Shown here: piece after piece, positions 8,646 through 18,063 of the stretch
Position numbering within the stretch: the first letter of the stretch is position 1
Layout: every line of letters begins with the position of its first letter
NCBI RefSeq assembly: GCF_049800955.1
Contig: NZ_JBNAGA010000002.1
Coordinates: 806,001 to 870,000 of the forward strand
From: JAKVBH01 sp049800955
GTDB taxonomy: Bacteria > Pseudomonadota > Alphaproteobacteria > Rhodobacterales > Rhodobacteraceae
Reading direction: 5' to 3'
DNA: 64,000 bases
Notes under the pieces: generated by a model
Seen by the model: only the letters and a program-made list of their open reading frames with translations
Told to the model about the DNA's origin: nothing
The model's database searches: none
Position numbers and translations under genes: made by a program

Positions 8646-9026
8646 GTGGAACAGGTTAGACTTCTGGCACCAAGCGAAGGTGTGCGACTGGATCAGGATC
8701 GACTGCAGGCCCTTTATGAAGAATTGGGCGATGTGGGCGCGGAGGACGTCGTCTGCCGCGCGATGGAAGAGCTCGCTGTACGTTTGTCCTATGCTGAGAA
8801 GCTTTTCCGGCAAGGTGACTTTCAGGATATGCACAAGGTCGTGCGCTCGCTGGTGGCTATTTCGGAGCAGATCGGGATGAATACGCTCGTGCGCGTCGCC
8901 GGGGATGTGTGCACCTGCATTGAGGCAGGCGATCACGTGGCCCTGGGCGCGACCCTGTCGCGGCTGGTGCGCATTGGGGAGAGATCTCTCAGCGCAATTT
9001 GGGATCTCGATGATTTTTGCCCGTGA
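8646..9026 (+). CDS. Small helical protein with Hpt-like features
   Basis: The protein has 126 residues when started at the GTG at 8646, which follows a GAAGG at 8633-8637 with ideal spacing; TTG codons at 8625 and 8640 are alternatives. It is predicted all-helical and acidic. The segment DMHKVVRSLVAISEQIGM resembles the phospho-accepting helix of histidine phosphotransfer domains, although the usual H-x-L-K-G core is degenerate (H-K-V-V-R-S). It lies ahead of an M17 peptidase gene, with which it may be co-transcribed. Function is unknown; the Hpt relation is inference. Confidence 0.6.
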   Translation: MEQVRLLAPSEGVRLDQDRLQALYEELGDVGAEDVVCRAMEELAVRLSYAEKLFRQGDFQDMHKVVRSLVAISEQIGMNTLVRVAGDVCTCIEAGDHVALGATLSRLVRIGERSLSAIWDLDDFCP

Positions 9027-9107
9027 CATAATCTGAGTGGCGGATGCCCCTTGCAGCGGCTGAGTGAGGTATTAGGCTCGCGGCCGGTTCTGTTTCAGGA
9101 GACGCCC

Positions 9108-10529
9108 ATGCCTTCAGCCATCGCTGTACCCGCCACACATGATGCTTTGACGTTTGCTGATCCTGGGCCAGAGGCCATTCCGCTCACGTTGCTGACGTCT
9201 GAGGCCTTGGATGCATGGAAACTTGCGCAGGATGAAGCGGGACGGAACTGGGCCACGGCGTCCGGATTCAAAGCAGGTATTGGCCAAGTCTTGGTATTTC
9301 CGGACGAAACTGGCCGACCGGCAGCGGCTGTGGGGGGTGTCGGGGATGCAAAAGCGCGGAAACGCACGCGGTTCCCTCTGGCGGCTTTGGCGGCGAAACT
9401 GCCGGAGGGCAGCTATGTGATCGAGAGCGGCTTGCCGGAGGCGCGTGAGGATATCGAGGCTGAGTGCCTCGGCTGGTTGCTCTCAGCTTATGCTTTTGAT
9501 CGCTATGCCAGTAAATCCGGAGCGCGCGCCCGGCTCGTGGCTCCTGATGGCATAGATCGTGCCCGCGTCGAAGCGCAGGCGCGTGGCGAAGCGTTGACGC
9601 GGGATTTGATCAACACACCCGCATCCGACATGGGGCCTGCCGCATTGCAAGGCGAGATGGAAGCGCTGGCGGATCAATTTGGCGCCGCGCTCCAGATCAC
9701 AACCGATACGGCGCTTCTCGATGAGAATTTCCCAATGGTTCATGCCGTGGGGCGTGCGTCAGATCAGGCGCCGCGTTTGCTGGATATGCGCTGGGGACAG
9801 GAAGGCCCAAAACTCACACTCGTGGGCAAGGGCGTGTGTTTCGATACTGGCGGTCTGAACCTCAAGCCAGGAGCCTCGATGGCCCTGATGAAAAAAGACA
9901 TGGGCGGCGCGGCAACCGTCATGGGGCTTGCGCATATGATCATGTCGCTGAACCTGCCATTGCAATTGCGCGTTCTGGTGCCTGCCGTGGAGAATTCCGT
10001 TTCTGCAGGTGCGTTCCGACCGGGAGACATTCTGACCTCCCGCAAGGGATTGACGGTAGAGATCAATAACACCGACGCGGAAGGACGGCTCGTGCTCGCG
10101 GACGCGTTGACTTACGCCGCGGAGGACACACCGGAATTGGTGATTTCAATGGCAACGCTGACTGGTGCCGCGCGTGTGGCCGTGGGGCCAGATTTGGCTC
10201 CCTTCTACGCGGAGGACGACGATGCCGCGATGCTCAGCGCTGCCGGTCAACAAGCCCATGATCCTCTGTGGAGGATGCCGTTTTGGGACCCTTACGAAAA
10301 AATGATCGAGCCGGGTGTCGCGGATCTCGACAATGCGCCGGCGGGTGGATTTGGCGGCTCGATCACTGCGGCCCTTTTCCTGCGCCGCTTTGTCTCTGAG
10401 CAGACGCGATACGTGCATTTTGATATCTACGGTTGGCAGCCAACGGCAGCGCCCGCACGGCCAAAGGGGGGCGCGGGGCAAGGGGCGCGGGCTATTCTCG
10501 CCGCATTGCCAGACTTATTGGGCTTTTGA
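9108..10529 (+). CDS. Leucyl aminopeptidase (peptidase M17 family)
   Basis: This 473-residue dimetal exopeptidase removes N-terminal residues from peptides in the cytoplasm. The C-terminal catalytic half contains the M17 signature NTDAEGRLVLADAL, the metal-binding VGKGVCFDTGGLNLKP segment and the MKKDMGGAA lysine/aspartate site. The ATG at 9108 (MPSAIAVPATHD) follows CAGGAGA and is preferred over the frame opening at 9051. The stop overlaps the start of the NlpC/P60 gene (TGATG), so the two are translationally coupled. Confidence 0.92.
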   Translation: MPSAIAVPATHDALTFADPGPEAIPLTLLTSEALDAWKLAQDEAGRNWATASGFKAGIGQVLVFPDETGRPAAAVGGVGDAKARKRTRFPLAALAAKLPEGSYVIESGLPEAREDIEAECLGWLLSAYAFDRYASKSGARARLVAPDGIDRARVEAQARGEALTRDLINTPASDMGPAALQGEMEALADQFGAALQITTDTALLDENFPMVHAVGRASDQAPRLLDMRWGQEGPKLTLVGKGVCFDTGGLNLKPGASMALMKKDMGGAATVMGLAHMIMSLNLPLQLRVLVPAVENSVSAGAFRPGDILTSRKGLTVEINNTDAEGRLVLADALTYAAEDTPELVISMATLTGAARVAVGPDLAPFYAEDDDAAMLSAAGQQAHDPLWRMPFWDPYEKMIEPGVADLDNAPAGGFGGSITAALFLRRFVSEQTRYVHFDIYGWQPTAAPARPKGGAGQGARAILAALPDLLGF

Positions 10530-11371
10530 TGGACCGACGTCGCAGGCCCGCCAATGATCGCGTGGTCGAGCATCAGTGTGCGCATCTTTTTCCAGATCTC
10601 CAGCCAGTCGCGCTGCGCGCGGGACGTGTGATGTGGCCCGTCGTGGACCTTGCGTTGGACTTTGGCGGCGCACGTGACAGGCAATTGCTCTTTGGACAGG
10701 ATTTTGCGGTCCTAGAGGAGCGCGAGGGGCTGTACTTCGGGATATCCGACCAAGCTGATTACGCGGGCTGGGTCGACAAGGAGGCGATCAGCCTTGATAT
10801 GCCTGTCCCCCGCGCGCGCTGTTGGGTGCATGTCAGGCAAACGCACGCCTATGCGGCCCCGGATTTCAAGTCTCCTGACCTTATCGCACTTTCGTTGGGC
10901 AGCAGTTTTGCACCCGGGGCGCAAAAGGGCAGCTTCGTCGAGACACCGTCGGGTTGGGTCCCTGCGCAACATGTTGGGATGGAACCAGAAAGCGACCCGG
11001 TTGCCGTTGCTGAACGTCTGCTAGGCACCCCGTATCTCTGGGGCGGCAACTCGGCTTTTGGTATCGATTGCTCGGGCTTGGTGCAGTTGGCGTTCCAGAT
11101 CTGTGGGCAGCCCTGTCCCGGGGACAGTGATCTGCAAGCAGAAGAACTTGGAGAGACGCTTCCCCCCGGCTCCGCTTTTCAGCGCAATGACGTGCTCTTT
11201 TGGAAGGGACATGTGGCTTTGGTTGCTGATGCGCACACGATTTTGCATGCCAACGCGTTTCACATGGCTGTCGCATATGAACGACTGGAGGCCGCGGTGG
11301 AGAGAATTCAAAAGCAAGGCGATGGCCCTCTGTTGCGGCATGCGCGGCTGAAACGGTTTGAGCATATCTGA
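10529..11371 (+). CDS. NlpC/P60-family cell-wall peptidase
   Basis: The 280-residue protein has a two-part N-terminal SH3-like region followed by a C-terminal NlpC/P60 cysteine peptidase domain. The catalytic Cys is in AFGIDCSGLVQ, the His in WKGHVALVADAH, and a third polar residue follows near ILHANAF. Family members cleave peptidoglycan stem peptides (gamma-D-Glu to diaminopimelate). No signal peptide is evident at the start used, so cytoplasmic recycling is more likely than secretion, as for LytT/YkfC-type enzymes paired with peptidases. The ATG at 10529 overlaps the aminopeptidase stop. Confidence 0.88.
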   Translation: MDRRRRPANDRVVEHQCAHLFPDLQPVALRAGRVMWPVVDLALDFGGARDRQLLFGQDFAVLEEREGLYFGISDQADYAGWVDKEAISLDMPVPRARCWVHVRQTHAYAAPDFKSPDLIALSLGSSFAPGAQKGSFVETPSGWVPAQHVGMEPESDPVAVAERLLGTPYLWGGNSAFGIDCSGLVQLAFQICGQPCPGDSDLQAEELGETLPPGSAFQRNDVLFWKGHVALVADAHTILHANAFHMAVAYERLEAAVERIQKQGDGPLLRHARLKRFEHI

Positions 11372-11413
11372 TGCGCGGTTGAGTAATGCAGGTCATCAGC
11401 GCATGCTGACGCC

Positions 11414-12385
11414 ATGACAGAACATACTTTTTTCGAGCCGGTCTCCGGCATGACCTTACCGCGCTTCGCCGGCGTGCCAACCTTTATGCGCTTGCCATTC
11501 GTCCCGCCGGGCCATGAGAGGTTTGAGCAAGTCGATGTTGGATTGATCGGCGTCCCATGGGATGGCGGGACAACCAACCGACCGGGCCCCCGTCACGGGC
11601 CGCGCCAGTTGCGGGATGCCTCAACCATGATCCGGGCTGAGAATGCCGCGACGCGCATTCGCCCGTTTGAGCGGATGAATTGCGCGGATCTGGGTGATGT
11701 GGCTCCGAATCCTGCCGATCTGATGGATACGATGCAGCGGGTGACGCAGGCGATTGAAGAGCTGCGGGCCCATAATATCCGGCCTTTGACAGCTGGCGGA
11801 GATCATCTTGTTTCCTTGCCAGTGTTACGTGCTCTGGCGCAGGACGCGCCCCTGGGTATGGTGCACTTTGACAGCCATACGGACCTCTTCAAATCCTACT
11901 TCGGCGGCAGTCAATACACCCATGGGACCCCGTTTCGGCGCGCGATTGAGGAGGGATTGCTCGATCCCAAGCGCGTGGTTCAGATAGGGATCCGCGGGAC
12001 GGCGTATGACTTCGAGGATCGCGATTTTGCCAAAGCGGTCGGGGTTCGGGTGATTGCCATCGAAGAGTTTTTTGAGCGTGGACTTGAAGATGTCATGGCG
12101 GAGGCGCGAGAGATCGTTGGCTCTGCTCCGACCTATGTGTCCTATGACATCGATTTCGTGGATCCCGCTTTCGCACCCGGAACAGGCACGCCGGAGGTCG
12201 GCGGGCCCAACAGCTTTGATGCCCTGCGCGTCGTTCGCGCCCTGTCCGGGCTCAATATCGCGGGCGCGGACCTCGTAGAGGTGTCGCCCCCTTTCGATGC
12301 CACTGGCGCGACGGCCTATCTTGGGGCGACTCTGCTCTTCGAGCTCTTGTGTGTGATGGCGCCGTCAGGCGCGGAACGCGGCTAG
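11414..12385 (+). CDS. Agmatinase/ureohydrolase family enzyme
   Basis: This 323-residue dimanganese ureohydrolase of the arginase superfamily releases urea from a guanidino compound. The metal-ligand motifs are GGDHLVSLP (His), HFDSHTD (Asp-His-Asp) and SYDIDFVDPAFAPGTGTPE (two Asp). The Gly-Thr-Pro-Glu run with following Gly-Gly is as in agmatinase-type members. The exact substrate (agmatine, guanidinobutyrate or another) cannot be read from the sequence. The stop overlaps the stop of the convergent DUF3576 gene by 4 bases. Confidence 0.85.
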   Translation: MTEHTFFEPVSGMTLPRFAGVPTFMRLPFVPPGHERFEQVDVGLIGVPWDGGTTNRPGPRHGPRQLRDASTMIRAENAATRIRPFERMNCADLGDVAPNPADLMDTMQRVTQAIEELRAHNIRPLTAGGDHLVSLPVLRALAQDAPLGMVHFDSHTDLFKSYFGGSQYTHGTPFRRAIEEGLLDPKRVVQIGIRGTAYDFEDRDFAKAVGVRVIAIEEFFERGLEDVMAEAREIVGSAPTYVSYDIDFVDPAFAPGTGTPEVGGPNSFDALRVVRALSGLNIAGADLVEVSPPFDATGATAYLGATLLFELLCVMAPSGAERG

Positions 12386-12873
12386 AGACGCGAATCTTCG
12401 CGGCGCAACTGACGGGCTCGTGTGAGAATCGCATCCTCAACGGCGCGCACGGTATCGACGCTGGCCGCGCCCGAGCGTGTCATGATCGCAAGCTTCAATG
12501 AACGCGCATCAAGTGCAGGGTCATCGATCAGAACGGTTGCCCGATAGGCTCTGCCGCCGCCGGGCGGTGTGCCGAATCCCGTGACGATGACACCGGTAAA
12601 CGGATCCACGGACTGAACGGGCAGGAAGGACAGAACTTCCAGGGACGCATTCCAGATATACTTGTTGACCGAACCGATCTCATCTGGCGCGTCTGCGCCG
12701 CGGAAGATATCCCAGATCGTCGAACGCGGGCGGCCGCGATCACCATAGATTTCCTGATCAATGATCTCATCGGCGCTGCGCGTCTGAACCGGTGTCCCAT
12801 CGGGATTCGTACAGGCTGTCAGGCCCAGAATAATAACGGCACTCAGCGCCAACTTGTGCAGATTCGGTGTCAT
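12382..12873 (-). CDS. DUF3576-family lipoprotein
   Basis: The 163-residue protein has a lipoprotein signal peptide ending in a lipobox (LGLTAC, lipidated Cys near residue 21). The mature part carries the DUF3576 hallmarks: DIFRGADAPDEIGSVNKYIW and LEVLSFLPVQSVDPFTG. The family is conserved in alphaproteobacteria and probably sits in the outer membrane. Its molecular role is unknown. It is convergent with the agmatinase-family gene and divergent from the porin. Confidence 0.85.
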   Translation of the reverse strand: MTPNLHKLALSAVIILGLTACTNPDGTPVQTRSADEIIDQEIYGDRGRPRSTIWDIFRGADAPDEIGSVNKYIWNASLEVLSFLPVQSVDPFTGVIVTGFGTPPGGGRAYRATVLIDDPALDARSLKLAIMTRSGAASVDTVRAVEDAILTRARQLRREDSRL

Positions 12874-13129
12874 TTTCCTGTGCTCCTGCCCGGCATTTTT
12901 CCTTCAATACCCCCGCGCGCCCGTGACGACAAGCATTGCGCGTGCACGGGGAAGGATATCGCTTTACTTGGGGTGGCAAAGCTTGTGGCAAATGCGCATC
13001 ACTCATGTGCTTGTTGGGCATGCGCCGCCGCACCCGCTTGCAACCGCCCATCCAAAGGGTGCACACCAAGCTCATCAAGACCGGGCAGCCGGTTTGGTAC
13101 GTGCCTTACGAACACATGAGGAAATTAAG

Positions 13130-14227
13130 ATGAAAAAGCTTCTTCTTGCATCCACCGCGCTGGTTGCAACAGCGGGCTTCGCAGCAGCAGACGTTGCTCT
13201 GACAGGCTCCGCAGAAATGGGCATCAAGCGTGAAGCTGGTAATGATGTCACTGAGTTCCACACAGACGTTGACGTCCGCTTCACCATGTCCGGTGAATCC
13301 GACAACGGCATCTCCTTCGGTGCAGTCGTTGATCTGGAAGACGCCGCTCAAATGGGTGGTACAAACACAGACACGAACGTTGACTACAACGTCTTCATCT
13401 CCGCTGGTGCAGCAACGCTGACCATGGGTGACACAGACGGCGCGTTTGACGCGGCTCTGGACGAAGTTAACGTTGCAGGCGGTTCCATCGCTGACGACGA
13501 AACAGCACACGCTGGTTTCTCCGGTAACGGTGGCCCTGTTGCTATCACTGCAGGTGCAGCAGCTGTTGGTCTCGACCTGAACGGCGACGGCGACATCACA
13601 GACGCTGGCGAAACACTCGCAGCAGCTGTTCCCTTCGCGATCTCCACATCGATGGGTCTCGACGGCGGCCAAGACGGTCAAGTCGCACGCTTCGACTACG
13701 CCTTCTCCGGCGCGACAGCATCGCTCTCCGTTGAAGTTCCTGACACAGACGACGGTTCCGACCCTGTTTGGGGTATCGGTGTGAACTGGTCCGGTGATCT
13801 CTCCGGCCTGACACTCGGCGTTGGTGTTGGTTACCAAGCACAGAACGACGTAGGCAATGTTGCAGGTCTCTCCCTGAAAACAACATTCTCCAACGGCATC
13901 GTGGCAGCGGTTAACTTCTCCCGCTACAACGACGACGGTGGTGCACTGCCTGATCACTCCCACGCCGCAATCGGCCTCGGCTACTCCGCCGGCGCTCTGG
14001 CGATTGGTGTGAACTACGGTGTCTACACGCTGAACGAAGACTTCGGTGCCATGGACAGCGGCGAAACACTTTCGTCCGGTTTCGGTCTGGCCGCATCCTA
14101 TGACCTCGGTGGCGGTCTCTCCGCACACCTCGGCTACGGTTCGTCCTCGATCAACGACGACGCGACACCTGCTGGCTTCGACGATGACTTCGACAGCATC
14201 TCGCTGGGTCTCGCAATGGCATTCTAA
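13130..14227 (+). CDS. Rhodobacter-type outer-membrane porin
   Basis: The 365-residue protein has a clear signal peptide (MKKLLLASTALVATAGFAAA). The mature part alternates Gly/aromatic beta strands and acidic loops: ALTGSAEMGIKR at the start, the GLTLGVGVGYQ repeats and a final strand ending in Phe (SLGLAMAF), as expected for trimeric porins of Rhodobacterales. Codon choice is strongly biased compared with neighbours (many aca, gct, gtt and tcc codons), consistent with very high expression. The ATG at 13130 starts the signal peptide and follows GAGGAAATTAAG. The upstream in-frame opening from 12854 is not coding-like. Confidence 0.93.
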   Translation: MKKLLLASTALVATAGFAAADVALTGSAEMGIKREAGNDVTEFHTDVDVRFTMSGESDNGISFGAVVDLEDAAQMGGTNTDTNVDYNVFISAGAATLTMGDTDGAFDAALDEVNVAGGSIADDETAHAGFSGNGGPVAITAGAAAVGLDLNGDGDITDAGETLAAAVPFAISTSMGLDGGQDGQVARFDYAFSGATASLSVEVPDTDDGSDPVWGIGVNWSGDLSGLTLGVGVGYQAQNDVGNVAGLSLKTTFSNGIVAAVNFSRYNDDGGALPDHSHAAIGLGYSAGALAIGVNYGVYTLNEDFGAMDSGETLSSGFGLAASYDLGGGLSAHLGYGSSSINDDATPAGFDDDFDSISLGLAMAF

Positions 14228-14252
14228 TCGCAACCAGCGATTAGTTTAGGGA

Positions 14253-14278
14253 AGAGCGGGCTTGTGCCCGCTCTTTTC
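14253..14278 (+). terminator. Strong rho-independent terminator after the porin
   Basis: A perfect 9-bp stem AGAGCGGGC/GCCCGCTCT with a TTGT tetraloop is followed by a T-run. It lies 25 bases past the porin stop. Confidence 0.88.
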
Positions 14279-14295
14279 GTTTTCTAGGACAAGTC

Positions 14296-15753
14296 ATGCT
14301 TCCCTTGTCCAATGCTCAGATCACTCAGATTTTTCAGCGCGCGCAGAGTGATTTCAAACGCTCTGACTATTTCGCGGCGTTGGCCGCGTTTGAGCAATTG
14401 CGGCAAGCCTTGCCCAAAGCCCCTGAACCTCTTTTTCACCTTGGTCGCACGTATTTCGCGCTCGGGCGCCTTCAGCGGGCCCGGAGTGTTTTTGAGCAGG
14501 CGCGCGCTCTTGCACCAGGCGAGGAGCAAGTCCTGATCCAATTGGCACGCACTTACGCTCGTTTGGGTGAACGCGAAGCCGCCTTGGACGCCCATGACGA
14601 TCGTATCAAGAAAACCTCGGGCTCACTTGCCGCCTACATGGACAAAGCACTGACACTTCAGCAGTTTGGCGCGTTTGAAGAGGCGGAACAGATCTTTCGC
14701 AAAGTCTATGGCCAAGCGCGAAAGAGCGGCGAGTTTTTCCGGATCTGGTTTGCTGGCCGCAAGTTCACCTCGTCTCAGGATAAAGCGCTCAAAGCCGCTT
14801 TGTCTCTTTGGAAGAGCCCTGCGTTGGCGCCCAAGGAGCGGCTCAATCTCGGTTTTGCATTGGCCAAAGCCATGGAAGATCTTCAACAATACGATGCTGT
14901 CTTTCGCTATCTGGATCGTGCCAACGCGGACCAACGCACACTTGCGCCTTTTGATCCCGAAGAGCATCGCGCGCGCCTTCAGGATATGGTCAACTCCGCA
15001 CCGGAGGAGAAGATCGCGAGACGTGGCACTTCAGATTTTGCACCCATCATCGTAACTGGAATGCCGCGCTCCGGCACCACATTGATAGAGCAAATTCTGG
15101 CGGCGCACCCACAGGTGCGTGCGTCTGGCGAATTGGCGAAGGCGCGGCTGCTGACGTATCTGACCTTTGGCCCTGCGGGGCACGTGCCACCGATCTCGAC
15201 AGCGGATGTGGAAACACTGGATCTCTTCGCTGAACGATATGCCGCGGCGTCCCGGGAAACTGCGCAAGGCGATGCGCCGCGCATAACGGACAAGTCTATT
15301 GGAAACTACCTTGTGCTGGGTCATATCGCGGCGGCCATGCCCAAAGCGCATGTGATTGTCGTCCGACGGGATCCCCGGGATGTGGCGCTGTCGATTTACA
15401 AGAATCACTTTGCGCTTGGCACACATCGCTACGCAAACAGCTTGGATACGATCGCGGCGCAAATGGCGGGGTTTGAAGAGGCGGTCCGCTTCTGGAAGGG
15501 CAGGGTTCCCCTGACCGAAGTGAGCTATGATGATCTGACCGCAAATCCTGAGGGCCAAACCCGCGCACTTATTCAAGCAGCGGGCCTTGACTGGGACGAT
15601 GCCTGCCTAGATCACACGGCAGGTCAAAGCGCGGTCACGACGCTCTCCATTGCGCAGGTGCGGGAACCGATCCACCGCAGGTCGACGGGGGGGTGGCGTC
15701 GCTACGAGGCACAAATGCAGCCATTTATCGAGGCCTGGGAGGCAGGACCATGA
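14296..15753 (+). CDS. TPR-repeat sulfotransferase-family protein
   Basis: The 485-residue protein has about 190 N-terminal residues of tetratricopeptide repeats (for example PLFHLGRTYFALGRLQRA). A sulfotransferase domain follows from residue ~250. The PAPS 5'-phosphosulfate loop is TGMPRSGTTLIEQIL and the 3'-phosphate site is VVRRDPRDVALSIYKN. Such fusions transfer sulfate from PAPS to unknown acceptors, often surface polysaccharide or protein. The stop overlaps the yggS start (ATGA). Confidence 0.88.
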   Translation: MLPLSNAQITQIFQRAQSDFKRSDYFAALAAFEQLRQALPKAPEPLFHLGRTYFALGRLQRARSVFEQARALAPGEEQVLIQLARTYARLGEREAALDAHDDRIKKTSGSLAAYMDKALTLQQFGAFEEAEQIFRKVYGQARKSGEFFRIWFAGRKFTSSQDKALKAALSLWKSPALAPKERLNLGFALAKAMEDLQQYDAVFRYLDRANADQRTLAPFDPEEHRARLQDMVNSAPEEKIARRGTSDFAPIIVTGMPRSGTTLIEQILAAHPQVRASGELAKARLLTYLTFGPAGHVPPISTADVETLDLFAERYAAASRETAQGDAPRITDKSIGNYLVLGHIAAAMPKAHVIVVRRDPRDVALSIYKNHFALGTHRYANSLDTIAAQMAGFEEAVRFWKGRVPLTEVSYDDLTANPEGQTRALIQAAGLDWDDACLDHTAGQSAVTTLSIAQVREPIHRRSTGGWRRYEAQMQPFIEAWEAGP

Positions 15754-16406
15754 GTTTGAGCGAGATCACATCCCGCATCGCCAAGTGCGAAGCAGAGGCT
15801 GGCCGGGCGGCAGGCAGCACGACATTGATCGCAGTGTCCAAGGTGCAGCCCAACGCGCGCGTAGATGCTGTTTTGCAGGAGGGCCATCGCGTCTTTGGCG
15901 AAAACCGTGTGCAAGAGGCGGCGGGCAAGTGGCCCCAGTTTCGCGAACGATATCAGGGGATTGAGCTGCATATCATCGGGCCTCTGCAAACCAACAAAGC
16001 ACGTCAGGCGATGGAGCTTGGCGATGTGATTCATACACTGGACCGCCCGAAACTCGCCAACACCCTCGCGCGGCTGGCGCAGGAATTGGGCCGCTGCCCT
16101 GATCTGTTTATTCAGGTCAACACGGGCGAAGAGCCCCAGAAAGCAGGCATTGCGCCAAGCGACACCGACGCTTTCGTCAAAGACTGTCAGGCCCTTGATC
16201 TGCCCGTCGCGGGCTTGATGTGCATCCCGCCGGTCGACGAAGAGCCGAGTCTGCACTTTGCTCTGCTGGCCAAGCTGGCGGCGCGCAATGGGCTGACGGG
16301 TCTGTCGATGGGCATGTCGGGCGATTTTGAGCGCGCCATTGCTCTCGGCGCGACCCATGTCAGGGTTGGCTCCGCCATTTTCGGCGCGCGCGTGCCTGTG
16401 ACCTAG
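15750..16406 (+). CDS. yggS: YggS/PROSC-family PLP-binding protein
   Basis: The 218-residue pyridoxal-phosphate homeostasis protein has the PLP lysine in LIAVSKVQPN, then GENRVQEA, HIIGPLQTNKA and the C-terminal GLSMGMSGDFERAIALGATHVRVG phosphate-binding region (listed here as GLSMGMSGDFE and GATHVRVGSAIFG). Members have no catalytic activity of their own and buffer PLP supply. The ATG at 15750 overlaps the preceding stop; the frame stays open upstream to 15693 but inside the sulfotransferase. It is convergent with the DUF4387 gene, overlapping by 4 bases. Confidence 0.92.
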   Translation: MSLSEITSRIAKCEAEAGRAAGSTTLIAVSKVQPNARVDAVLQEGHRVFGENRVQEAAGKWPQFRERYQGIELHIIGPLQTNKARQAMELGDVIHTLDRPKLANTLARLAQELGRCPDLFIQVNTGEEPQKAGIAPSDTDAFVKDCQALDLPVAGLMCIPPVDEEPSLHFALLAKLAARNGLTGLSMGMSGDFERAIALGATHVRVGSAIFGARVPVT

Positions 16407-16702
16407 ATCTCGAGTTCAGCCAAAACATGGGTGAATGACGCGCCATGCATGTCTCTATCCGCCGCGGTCCCTTGAATCGCCGGGCGGGGCAGCGAAAACT
16501 TGATCACATGCAGATCTACGATATCGAACCGCTTCAATGATGCCTCGGAGGTCTGTAGTCTCTGGGCCACGTCTGCCGTGATCAACTGCGCCGAGACCGT
16601 CTCAAAGGCCTCGCGGGACCCACAAAAGATATCAATCGTGAGCCAGAACGGCCCTGCATTTTTTGATCGCAGGCTTTGAACGTGGTCTTTCAAGGCGCTC
16701 AT
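16403..16702 (-). CDS. DUF4387 domain protein
   Basis: This 99-residue protein lies directly after the AtuA-like gene with a 4-base overlap. The segments LRSKNAGPFWLTIDIFCGS and FDIVDLHVIKFSLPRP are typical of DUF4387, which is found almost always beside or fused to DUF1446 (AtuA-like) proteins. It is probably a small subunit or partner of that enzyme. No reaction is known. Confidence 0.85.
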   Translation of the reverse strand: MSALKDHVQSLRSKNAGPFWLTIDIFCGSREAFETVSAQLITADVAQRLQTSEASLKRFDIVDLHVIKFSLPRPAIQGTAADRDMHGASFTHVLAELEI

Positions 16703-18063
16703 TGGCCAATCTCCTCAACGCGCAAGTCAAAGGCGTCCATCGGGTCGGACAAAGCCATGACATGGTTGAGGCAAAACTCGTAGACAGCTCCGCGCGGCAT
16801 TTCGGGCGGCGAGAAGGGGAAGGCAAACGTCGGCATTTCTTCTTCTTCCGTGAGCGGATGATGCAGCAGATAGGGGTTCAGAACCTTGGCGACATCACGG
16901 CTCAAGGCTTCGCTTTCCGCGGTGACAATGCCCATGACGCCAACCTCGACCGCGCCTGAGGGGTTCTCCTCCAAAGCGCCGAGCGTCGCGTCTGCGCCAA
17001 TCACGCGAAGTTCGATCTCGAACGCGCCCCCGATGCGTTCGGCGGCCTTGGCGCTGGCCTTTTCGCGAATGTCTGCGCACCATTCGTGAATATGGGCCAC
17101 GTAGCGGGGGCTGCGCACCAATACGAGAGAGACGGTTTGAAACCCTGCGCGGCGCGCACCTTCAAGTTTGACGGTGTATGCGTCGGACGGGATCCATTGG
17201 CTGCCCTCAACCCGCACGGAGCGTTCATCAATCGCCGTGTATTGCGACTGTGTCACGTCCAGATGCCCGCCGGGTTCATGGAGAATATAGGGGTCCGAAT
17301 TCTCATAGAGCATATGGGCCGAGACAGTATGCGGGGTGGCGCGGGCGTCTTTCCCCATGGGCGTGATTGTAAAACCGATGCCATCAAATTGGATGAGAAT
17401 GGTTCCAGAATTGGGCTGGGTCGTCGCCAAAGCACCGCATTCACCAATCTTTGCGCCATGCCATGCCGCGCCTGTATGGCAACCGCGCTGGAGCGGGAGC
17501 GCGGAGATAATGGCCGTGTCTGTTGCGCGCCCAGCAATCACGATATCGGCCTCGGTCGCCAAGGCGGCCTGAATTTGTTCTGCGCCAGCCAGAGCCACGA
17601 TGTTGGTGCATGACGCAATCACATCGGATGTGATCTGCGGTGCTGCGGGCAGGGGCGCAATTGCGCCGCTGGCAAATTTCTGAGCAATATGTGTGGGCGA
17701 CTGGCCAGATTTCAGAACGGCCACTTTTAAGCGCGCGCCAGTCTCGGCGGCAATCTCCTTTGTGATGTCAAGAAGCCAGTCTACCGCGCTATCCGCGCCG
17801 CAGGTGCCAGCGGTGCCCACGAGCAAGGGCACGCCTGCCTGTGCTCGCGCGGCCATCAGTTCGCGCCATTCCGCCTTGGTCGAGTTTCGCGAGTATTTTG
17901 ACGTCCCGGTCCCGAGATAGTGGGGGCCGCTGTCTGTGGATCCGCCATCAATCGCGATCAAGTCCGGCTTCTCGGCAATGCCCCGGGCCAAGGCTTCGCG
18001 ATCGTACCCCAGGCCCAGAGCGCCGGAAGGGATGAGGATTTTTACACTCCTGTTTTCAGACAA
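16699..18063 (-). CDS. AtuA-like (DUF1446) acyclic terpene utilization family protein
   Basis: The 454-residue protein starts with the DUF1446 hallmark segments SGALGLGYDRE and AIDGGSTDSGPHYLGTG; VIAGRATDTAI and GAAWHGAKIGECGALATT follow. AtuA takes part in citronellol/geraniol degradation in Pseudomonas, but most DUF1446 proteins have no defined substrate. The 5' end overlaps the xylA stop by 8 bases and the 3' end overlaps the DUF4387 gene. A role linked to sugar or sugar-acid metabolism is therefore as plausible as a terpene role. Confidence 0.85.
   Translation of the reverse strand: MSENRSVKILIPSGALGLGYDREALARGIAEKPDLIAIDGGSTDSGPHYLGTGTSKYSRNSTKAEWRELMAARAQAGVPLLVGTAGTCGADSAVDWLLDITKEIAAETGARLKVAVLKSGQSPTHIAQKFASGAIAPLPAAPQITSDVIASCTNIVALAGAEQIQAALATEADIVIAGRATDTAIISALPLQRGCHTGAAWHGAKIGECGALATTQPNSGTILIQFDGIGFTITPMGKDARATPHTVSAHMLYENSDPYILHEPGGHLDVTQSQYTAIDERSVRVEGSQWIPSDAYTVKLEGARRAGFQTVSLVLVRSPRYVAHIHEWCADIREKASAKAAERIGGAFEIELRVIGADATLGALEENPSGAVEVGVMGIVTAESEALSRDVAKVLNPYLLHHPLTEEEEMPTFAFPFSPPEMPRGAVYEFCLNHVMALSDPMDAFDLRVEEIGQ

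Noticed and set aside
13106..14233. 375-codon Cys/Val-rich frame antisense to the porin
   Set aside because: The Cys and Val content is explained by the complement of the porin's aca, gca and gac codons. No known family has this composition.
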